NCBI GenBank assembly: GCA_036898135.1
Contig: CM072511.1
Coordinates: forward strand, 76,961,254 to 77,025,253
From: Oncomelania hupensis
Lineage: Eukaryota; Mollusca; Gastropoda; Littorinimorpha; Pomatiopsidae
Reading direction: 5' to 3'
Length of the DNA stretch: 64,000 nt
Part shown: positions 56,928 to 64,000 of the stretch, one piece after another
How the letters are laid out: each line of letters starts with the position of its first letter
Numbering within the stretch: the stretch's first letter is position 1
Program-made: the position numbers and the translations under genes
Notes under the pieces: model-generated
The model's input: the letters and a program-made list of their open reading frames with translations, nothing else
The model's database searches: none
What the model was told of the DNA's origin: nothing

Positions 56928-57625
56928 CCCCTTGGGGTCATGAGCAATCTTGCCACTGTAGATTGTTCTAACCTATAAAGGGAAAAGTGAAAGCCCCAGT
57001 TGAAAACCTGTCTTGCCTTTATAGGCATGACATTCACTGCGGCAACAGTACCCCCGTTGGAGTGCCGGGGGTTTCAGTATAAATAGTATCCCCACTTTCT
57101 GGAAATTTAGTGCTTTAAATTCCCACTGTCGCTGTCTTCCTCATTTGCTCTTTCCCATTCCTGCTCTGTCCTATCACTCTGCTATACTATCTTCTTCATC
57201 GCTAGATCAATGACCTACCTTTTTTCTTGAAAACTCTTCCTGGACAAGACTCCTTGTTTGTGTATGAGGTCTGTTGGATCAGCTTGGGAGTGTTGGACGC
57301 TTTCTGCCGGGTGGTCACTAGGGCTTCCTATGATGTCATTATTTAGCACTATAGGCATTTTATATGTATGTGTTTTGTTGATAATTTATAATGATGTTTG
57401 TATTCTATTTTGTTTTTGTAACCGGGGGTTCGAGTAGTTGGGGTAAAGCCTCAGCCGTCCCCTGCGTGGGATGTCTTTATTGTAAAGTGACTGGCCGGTG
57501 GAGGGTGTTCAATTTTCCCACTGGGGTTGTTTCAGCAGATCTTTTATGCGGATCGGGGGTTGTCCGGTCCTGATTTGGCTCGGAAGAGTCCGCTGGACCT
57601 AAAGCAACAATCAATCAATCAATCA
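56928..57625 (+). repeat. TATA-bearing SINE-like repeat, copy 7 (698 bp, extended 5' end)
   Basis: The only plus-strand member. The target duplication ATATACGCCCGTA is perfect over 13 bp (56915-56927 and 57626-57638). The element starts CCCCTTGGGG and has about 120 extra bases before the usual GTGCCGGGGG-TATAAATAG region near 57065. This shows that the shorter copies may lack the true 5' end. The tail is (CAAT)n instead of (TAATG)n. The recurring frame has a stop in this copy. Confidence 0.9.
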
Positions 57626-57639
57626 ATATACGCCCGTAT

Positions 57640-58140
57640 CTGAACGTGACAGCATATTTCAGGCACACAACGACGCTCTATAGACTTCGGCATCTTTACT
57701 AGTATAATTATGTAGAGAGTTATGTGCCAGAAACGCACCAAGAAAGTGTCTCAACTGTTGGAATTTAATAGAATTTTTCTTCATTATCACTATCTGTCTC
57801 GGACAAGTCAACAAACGGTCTCTTTTCTAATAGGAAAGTGACGCCCGGCAAACAAAGATGCACAGAAAGTATAATTATAGTAGATCTAAGAATGGAAAGA
57901 AAATTGATTTGTCTACTGTTCAAGTGACACTTCGAAATTAATAAGAGTGACTGCACGAGGAGTGTGTAGGGAGTGAGCTGGAACACTGGTAAACAGCTGG
58001 GGCGATATGTCTGCTGGCTCATATTTCATTACATTAATATTTCATGACCATGGAAGTTTGTACACCATGGTGGGACTATTGATCTAAACAATTATACTGA
58101 AATCCCACTGCAGATTCTCATGTGCGGACTGCTGTGTTTT
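57640..58140. other. Upstream of the desaturase; no gene seen
   Basis: Anonymous sequence. It should contain intron or promoter of the desaturase, because an acceptor-like GTGTTTTTCAG ends at 58144. I found no convincing 5' non-coding exon or TATA box. Confidence 0.35.
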
Positions 58141-58168
58141 TCAGACTGAAATCCCAAAGGCGTGAAGG

Positions 58169-58402
58169 ATGGCTGAAGCAATGGCCACTAGCAGTGTTGC
58201 AGTGAGTAACCCCTTTAAATGGTTTTATAACTTCATCACCCTAGACTTCAAAATCGGCAACAGCGATGACGATTGGCAGTACTTAGAGGAACCACACTCA
58301 TCTCGCCGCAAAGAAATCCTCCGCAAGCATCCTGAGATCAAGAAGCTGATGGGTTATGACCCTCGCATTGTCTACATTGTCAGTGGCGAGGTTTTTCTGC
58401 AG
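58169..58402 (+). CDS. Desaturase coding exon 1
   Basis: Starts at an ATG in the context AAGGATGG and ends CTGCAG before the donor GTAAAA. An acceptor-like TTTTTCAG ends at 58144, so a non-coding first exon further upstream is likely. Confidence 0.9.
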
Positions 58403-61126
58403 GTAAAAAAACAAATCTGTCTGTCCACACAATGATCACATGATTCATTCAGCCAATATATATAGTTACACTGTTTTTATCAATAGTACTAATCTTACTT
58501 CACTGACAGAACAAAATAAGTTTTGTTTTGCTGCACTCTTGAGAAACAATACAAAGAGACCATTAATGTAGGCCAGTTCATGCTTAATTAGTTCATACTG
58601 TTTTACCTCCAGATCTTCCTATGCTGGATGTTACGGGATGCCTCCTGGAGCACCGTGTTGATCCTAGCCTACTGCTTGGGAGGAGTGTTAAACCATTCTC
58701 TGGGATCTGCTATACATGAGATTGGCCACAACCTGGCCTTTGGACACAAACTGGGGTGGGCCAACCGTGTACTAAGCATCTGGTGTAACCTACCTATAGC
58801 AGTCCCTATGGCTATCACTTACAAGGCAAGTGTCCACCTCTTACTTCATTGATTGCAGCAGTATCTGGCAAGTTTTATCAATAAATAATAGTCAGCCTGT
58901 TTTAACAAACAAACTTGAACGTAAGTTTTTTTTTTTGTTTTTTTTTTTTAAACAAATGAGAGCTGGATGTATTTATCTTTTATGACTATATGTTATTTCT
59001 ATTACAAGAATCAAAATTTATATTACCAATCTCACATATCCACAGTTGTAGCAATATAAATGTATTTATTAGAGCTATTTGACTTTGTGGTTTGTTTTGT
59101 TATATTGACATATGGACAATAAGTTTATTTTGCTGCTTCCACGACATACATTAAGAAACTTCAAAGTTTAGATTGTAGAGCAATAAAATTGGCACTTGGA
59201 GTTCCAGTTAGTACAAATACAATTAAAAGCTATAAAGAAGCAGGAATCTTATGATCATTAAATGAACAGAGACAATTATCAATCTCCAAATATGTAATTC
59301 GAAGTTTATCAGTAAACAATTCAGTATCAAATGATATCTGCATTGACTCTAAAGAATATCCTAAATGCGCTGAAAAAATTCCTTATCTCCAGCCAATTAA
59401 GAATTTTGTTAACACAACAATGACTGCATGTAACATTGATATTTCGAATATTCCGATTCAGCCTTTTAATACCTCAAATACCATATTGGGAACATTTATC
59501 TGCTAACTTTGATATAGAATATTCTAATATTACTAAATAATAATGTTCTTATAAGTGAAGTGAAAGAACACTTAGAACAATATTATCCCAATCACCTAAA
59601 AATATTTACAGATGGATCTGTACTGGAATCATATAATAGTGGTGCAGGGTTTGTTATACCAGCTTTGAAAGTAGAAAATTCGTACTATATTGGAAAAGGA
59701 TTTTCTATATTTTCCTGTGAATTATATGCCATATTAAGAGCATTACAATATATTCTTGAAACATCCTTGGATATAGTTAACTTGCTCATTTGTGTAGATT
59801 CAAAATCAGTTTTACAATCAATTCAAAACTGGGAATATACTACTAGACCAGATCTAATATTTGAAATTAAGCATATAATACATCAAATTATTAGCAGAGG
59901 TACAAATGTTGATTTTTGTTGGGTTCCGTCTCATTCTGGCTTGTACTGGAATGAGCAGTCGGACAAACTTGCCAAAATTGGAGCTAAAAATACAAATTCG
60001 ATATCAGATTGTAATATTACATTATCTAGGCATGAATTGATTTCATTAGTAGAAAGACATTTTCAAAAATCAGTAAACAAGCATAACATTTTATCATGTA
60101 GTAGAAATATTTCAAAAATCATATATAAAATGCGTTTGAATTCATGGAGCACAAAATACATTACTGATATTCATTGTATATGTCAGCAACCAATGTCTGT
60201 ACAACATTTATTATTTGAATGTACAACATTATTACCATTATACAAGGCAAATAATGTCTCGATCAATGAAACCGATAGTATGACAGATATTTTATATAAT
60301 CATACACTTATTGAAAAAATTGCTTACATTATCTTACATACTGACATAAAAAACATTTTTTGATTAAGTACATAAATATGTGTTTATGTTTATGCATGTG
60401 TGTTTGTGTGTATGTCTATGCATATATATGTTTGTGAAAGTCTAATATCATTTTATCAATGAAAAGACTTTAAATAAAAATCTGAATCTGAATCTTGTTT
60501 TGTTCCAGAAGTATCATGCTGACCACCATCGGTTTTTGGGTGAAGAGACAAACGATGTTGACATACCCACACGACTGGAAGCCTACCTCTTCAGGCATCC
60601 ATTGACCAAGATGGTCTGGCTCACTGTCCACCCCATCATCCATGCTCTCCGGCCATTTTACAAAAGCCCCAAGCCTGTCACTGGCTGGGAGGTAATCAAC
60701 CTGGCCTGTGTGCTGGCATTTGACTATGTCCTCTTGGTCAATCTAGGCATCAAGCCGTTGGTGTATTTGGTGGCTGGAACTCTGATGGGTTTGGGGCTCC
60801 ACCCTCTGGCTGGTCACTTCATCTCTGAGCACTATTTGTTTAGCGGTGGCCAGGCAACCCATTCCTACTATGGCCCGCTCAACTTCATCCTCTTCAACGT
60901 GGGCTACCACAATGAACACCATGACTTTCCCTACATCCCATATACCCGTTTGCCAGAAGTGAAGCGCTTAGCACCCGAATATTATGACAACCTGCCTTAC
61001 CACTCGTCCTGGGTCAAGGTCATCTGGGATTTTATTTTTGACAAGAACATGGGGCCCCATGCCCATGGTGTTGGCTACCCTGGAGATTCCATGGAGCAAA
61101 ACCCTAATAAAGCTAAAATTCAGTAA
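58169..61126 (+). CDS. Sphingolipid delta4-desaturase (DEGS family), three coding exons
   Basis: The joined exons 58169-58402, 58613-58825 and 60509-61126 encode 354 residues. The family enzyme is an ER membrane protein that introduces the 4,5-trans double bond into dihydroceramide to make ceramide. Visible support: an N-terminal W-Q-Y-L-E-E-P-H...R-R-K-E-I-L block typical of DEGS proteins; histidine boxes H-E-I-G-H (exon 2), H-A-D-H-H (start of exon 3) and H-N-E-H-H (late exon 3) for the di-iron centre; hydrophobic segments in exon 2 and mid exon 3; and Y-Y-D-N-L-P-Y-H near the end. Vertebrate DEGS1 has about 323 residues, so this protein has roughly 30 extra N-terminal residues. All splice junctions are phase 0. 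DEGS1 and DEGS2 cannot be told apart here. Intron 2 carries a LINE. Confidence 0.93.
58613..58825 (+). CDS. Desaturase coding exon 2
   Basis: The acceptor TTTTACCTCCAG ends at 58612. The exon carries the first histidine box H-E-I-G-H-N. It ends TACAAG before GCAAGT, a GC donor with otherwise perfect consensus. Confidence 0.9.
59102..60494 (+). mobile_element. I-like LINE in intron 2 of the desaturase
   Basis: Perfect 10-bp duplication TTGTTTTGTT at 59092-59101 and 60495-60504. LINE sequence starts at the first base after the left copy (L-T-Y-G-Q...K-K-L-Q-S-L-D, matching the intact ORF2). The RNase H part is open at 59560-60363 (F-T-D-G-S, C-E-L, C-V-D-S, but N-E-Q-S-D at the last position) and a C-I-C-Q...H cluster follows. 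Upstream stops show inactivation. The 3' end has AATAAA and a (AATCTG)n tail. It lies in the same orientation as the gene. Confidence 0.92.
60509..61126 (+). CDS. Desaturase coding exon 3
   Basis: The acceptor TTGTTTTGTTCCAG ends at 60508. The exon opens with K-Y-H-A-D-H-H, carries the third box H-N-E-H-H and ends in a TAA at 61124-61126. Confidence 0.93.
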   Translation, partial: KYHADHHRFLGEETNDVDIPTRLEAYLFRHPLTKMVWLTVHPIIHALRPFYKSPKPVTGWEVINLACVLAFDYVLLVNLGIKPLVYLVAGTLMGLGLHPLAGHFISEHYLFSGGQATHSYYGPLNFILFNVGYHNEHHDFPYIPYTRLPEVKRLAPEYYDNLPYHSSWVKVIWDFIFDKNMGPHAHGVGYPGDSMEQNPNKAKIQ

Positions 61127-61500
61127 CATCATGAATTATTAAACATATAAAAAGTTTTGACATACTACCAAGCTCATTTTCTTATGGGCATGATATTGAT
61201 TTTATGATGTTAACAAATGCACTTTATTGTTGTGTATCATCATACAATTTAAAACAATTATTCATAACAAACTTGAAAAGTTGGAATAGTTACCACTGCA
61301 GTTTTTATAATCCGATTCAATTACACATCTTTTGAGCCATGCAGACCTACTGCTGGTCAGGATTATCTATAGGTCTTTACATATACTCACTGTGTTATCA
61401 GTGTTGACTTTATTGTAAAGTAATATTATGGTGTAGGGGTCTTCATATCTATTTGACTTTAATGTTGACCAGGAAAATAAAAACTGCTGTGTAAATAATG
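61127..61500 (+). terminator. Desaturase 3' untranslated region with poly(A) signal
   Basis: The first AATAAA after the stop codon that I see is at 61476-61481, about 350 bases downstream. It is followed by CTGCTGTGT, a plausible downstream element. An earlier AATAAA-like string lies inside the coding exon and is not used as the signal here. Confidence 0.55.
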
Positions 61501-61625
61501 AAAGTATATGATTAATTTAACATGACATGATTCATAAATGAAACTGTCCATGAAGCACGGGGGGAATGACAGCTCTGAAATATACAGTTGCATTGTTTCA
61601 TTTTGTGCATAAATATATGCAGTAT

Positions 61626-61950
61626 GTTTTATTTTTTTATTATTTTTATTTTTATTTAACGCTTTATTGTCTTTTTTATTGGGAAATTCTGGGCTGCCTC
61701 CCCTCGCATAGTCGCAGCCTGTGGCGCGCCCAAACCCAACCTACCTAATATTAATTGTGTTTTTGAAATTGCTTGCTGGTGGAGCAAACAGGAGTACCTG
61801 GAGAAAACCCCCGAGACGTTGCCCGAGTCAAAAGTAAATAATATTCGGAGAAACATAACGCCCAGATGCTGGATCGAACCCACACCTGGCAGGTTTCTGG
61901 CCTGTGGACAAGGCAAGTTAGTCCCGCCTTAGCCCATTTGGCCACAACGC
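61626..61950 (-). repeat. tRNA-derived SINE
   Basis: On the minus strand the head GCGTTGTGGCCAAATGGGC contains an exact A box TGGCCAAATGG (within 61933-61944), and GGGTTCGATCC (61881-61871) is an exact B box. The spacing fits a tRNA-Ser/Leu-like head. The 3' end runs into a T-rich (A-rich on the minus strand) stretch at 61626-61660. Confidence 0.75.
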
Positions 61951-61959
61951 TTACTATAA

Positions 61960-62880
61960 TATCCGTTATATTAATGTTTATGAATGCATGTTACTAATTT
62001 AATTACATATCAACTACGTTTTATTATGTGATCAAACTGTACATCTTCATGTCGCTTTTCTATTTGCTTCTTCTGCAATTTATCTGCAACCCCGCTAAAT
62101 TGTCAATATAATCAGACTCGGACTGTATGTGCTAGCATGTTGCTAGGTGAAGAATATGCTCTGGATTTTTATCAGAGCCAAATTTACACAATCCAAGGGA
62201 CCCAGTCTTTTCAAGAGGTTCTTGATGCCCTTGCAGTCTTCTTCTTCTACCTGTAATGTCCATTTGTCACTGTGGACCATGGCTAGCTTTTCCAGCCCAA
62301 TGTATCGCCATTATTTTGCCTTTAAACATTCCTATTTGTGCTTCGTGATCATGGATATGAAATGGGATTTCCTATTTGCAAAATGCATTTAAAAATTTGC
62401 AAATGTACTTCTTTTTTTAATTTTTTTTTGGGGTGCTTCCTGATTTTTTTTTTATTTTATACAAAAGGTATACAAACTAAACTATTGTTAGCCACAACTA
62501 TTTCTTATGTAAGTCATTATTTTAATACCTTTGGGTTTATTGATGTCCTTTCTAATATTGTTTAGAAATGTTTCAACAATTACAATTACCATGGCATGTC
62601 CATATTTATTACTTACAGTATTTACAAACACAATGTAAGCACGTCACCATGTCAATTACACGAAGATGAGCACATTTTTATGGTATTTATGAATACTTTG
62701 TGTAGCCATTGTATGTCATAGAGGAAAGTAGGATTTGGCAAAATCTAGGATTATCATAGAGAAATCCTGCCTGCATCATTATCCCTTAAAAAATCTGGAA
62801 TCCACTTTAATGAAAATCCTGGAAAACACATAATATGGTTGTTGTATGTGCTGTGATTTGGGTTAGAAGAGTTTGTTGAG
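61960..62880. other. No recognisable gene
   Basis: AT-rich anonymous sequence. A short (GA)n tract at 62880-62896 precedes the Jockey-like LINE. Confidence 0.4.
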
Positions 62881-62904
62881 AGAGAGAGAGAGAGAGTGAG
62901 AGTG

Positions 62905-64000
62905 TACAGGCACTACTGAAGAACCTGAATCCCTACAAGGCATGCAGTCCGGATGGCATCAGAATAAGAGTCCTGAGGGAGTTGGCACCAGAGTTTGCCC
63001 TTGCGCTGACATTACTGTTCCAGCCCACCCTGTCCACTGGCGTTGTTCCAGCAGACTGCAGAGCAACCCACGTCACAGCCATTTTCCAGAAACGAGAACG
63101 GTATGACCCTGCTAACTACAGGCCAGTCTTCCTCACTAGCGTGGTGCACAAGCACCTAGAACACATTGTCGCCAGTGCAGTCATGCAGCATTTCGAGGAC
63201 CACAACATCATGACCGACATGCAACATGGCTACAGAGTGGGGAGGTCCAGTGAAACCCAGCTTCTTCAGTTTGTAGAAGAGCTGACGGCCAACCTGAAGA
63301 ACAACAAGCAGACCGACGTCCTAGTTTTCCAAGGCGTTTGACTAGGTCAACTACAGCTTATTGCTACACAAGCTCCAGGGCATAACAAACGCATTGATCT
63401 CCAACTTCCTCAGCAACAGAACCCATGCAGTCGTGGTGAGAGTGGCTCGCTCTTCATTCGTTGACGTCAAGTCTGGCATTCCCAAAGGCTCCATGCTAGG
63501 TCCTTGCTTGTTTCTTGTTTCAGTGACTTACCCAAGAAGTTGACACCATTGGCAAGACTGTTTGCGGATGACACGGCAGTCTATAAACTGATCTCCAATG
63601 GCCTAGACCAAGACCAGCTACAACAAGACCTTCACCGCCTGACCGAGTGGGAGAAGAGCTGGGACATGAAGTTTTAACCTACAAAGTGTCAGACCTTGTC
63701 ACTATCCATGAGCAGAAGCCCCCTCCATTACCCCTATGAACTCCATGGCCACACCCTAGAAGCTGTTCCATCTTTGAAATACCTTGGTATTACTATCCAC
63801 CGTGAGATAAACTTGGATGACCACATAAATAGCATTTGCAACAAAGCCAACCGGATCTTGGAATTCCTCAGACGGAATTTGAAGATCAGCAACACCAGTA
63901 TCAAGCAAAAGCCTACATCCTTGCTGGAATATGCTTCATCCGTCAGGGATCCACACACCAATAAAAACATCGACAGAATTGAAGCCGTACAGGGTCATGC
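62905..64000 (+). pseudogene. Jockey-like LINE reverse transcriptase, runs off the window
   Basis: RT begins with L-L-K-N-L-N-P-Y-K-A and S-P-D-G-I (about 62915-62960), then N-Y-R-P-V-F-L-T-S-V-V and H-G-Y-R-V-G-R-S-S-E-T-Q-L-L (frame 62982-63341). A deletion or frameshift lies around 63340, then G-I-P-K-G-S-M-L-G-P, the catalytic F-A-D-D at 63561-63572, and L-K-Y-L-G-I-T-I-H near 63780. At least four frame breaks make it inactive. The N-terminal endonuclease is missing and the 3' end lies beyond 64000. The clade is inferred from motif wording. Confidence 0.8.

Noticed and set aside
57420..57445. GGGGGTTCGA in the SINE-like family as a Pol III B box
   Set aside because: It lies about 350 bases from the 5' end with no A box at the right spacing, so a Pol III promoter is not supported.

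Overview
The window looks like nuclear DNA of an invertebrate animal, most likely a mollusc and probably a gastropod. This is an inference. It rests on spliced genes, dense microsatellites, RTE/BovB-, I-, Jockey- and CR1/L2-type LINEs, Ty3/gypsy remnants, a Tc1 and hAT transposons, and a 2A-bearing LINE ORF1. No bacterial, organellar or CRISPR-like organisation is visible.

Only one host gene is convincing: a three-coding-exon sphingolipid delta4-desaturase (DEGS family) at 58169-61126 on the + strand. It has all three histidine boxes, one GT-AG intron and one GC-AG intron. A LINE sits in intron 2 directly against the exon 3 acceptor. A short, frameshifted C2H2 zinc-finger remnant lies near 44.1 kb.

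Almost everything else is layered transposable elements. 1-3.4 kb: an inverted, decayed gag-like ORF1. 3.9-8.3 kb: an I-like LINE with an intact ORF2, inserted with a perfect 13-bp target duplication into a SINE-like repeat. 9.4-14.4 kb: a hAT-type pair of ends, a LINE 3' fragment and an RTE-like LINE. 14.8-21 kb: Ty3/gypsy pieces interrupted by a gag-only element and the SINE-like repeat. 21.2-21.7 kb: a LINE ORF1 with a 2A peptide. 22.9-24.4 kb: a hAT transposon. 24-32 kb: mostly anonymous sequence with short interspersed repeats. 32-34.2 kb: an inverted RTE-like copy. 36-39 kb: MITE, hAT derivative and a foldback structure. 39.7-42.8 kb: an RTE-like copy with an I-like LINE inserted in it. 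42.9-48.8 kb: RT remnants, a MITE, nested SINE-like elements and a tRNA/5S-like SINE. 48.8-50.4 kb: a Tc1 element. 52.7-57.6 kb: a SINE-like copy, a complete gag-only retroelement and another SINE-like copy. 61.6 kb: a tRNA-derived SINE. 62.9 kb to the edge: a Jockey-like LINE.

The best candidates for undescribed biology are these. (a) A 3.24-kb non-LTR-style element at 53630-56873 carries only a zinc-knuckle gag-like ORF and no reverse transcriptase, yet is bounded by a 10-bp target duplication; two more copies are present. (b) A TATA-bearing family of about 0.57-0.70 kb occurs in at least seven copies with clean 12-14 bp target duplications, pentanucleotide tails and a recurring Cys-rich open frame. 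(c) A SINE shares its 3' end with the local RTE-like LINE. Coordinates of ancient elements are approximate. No database search was possible, so clade names are judgements from motifs.
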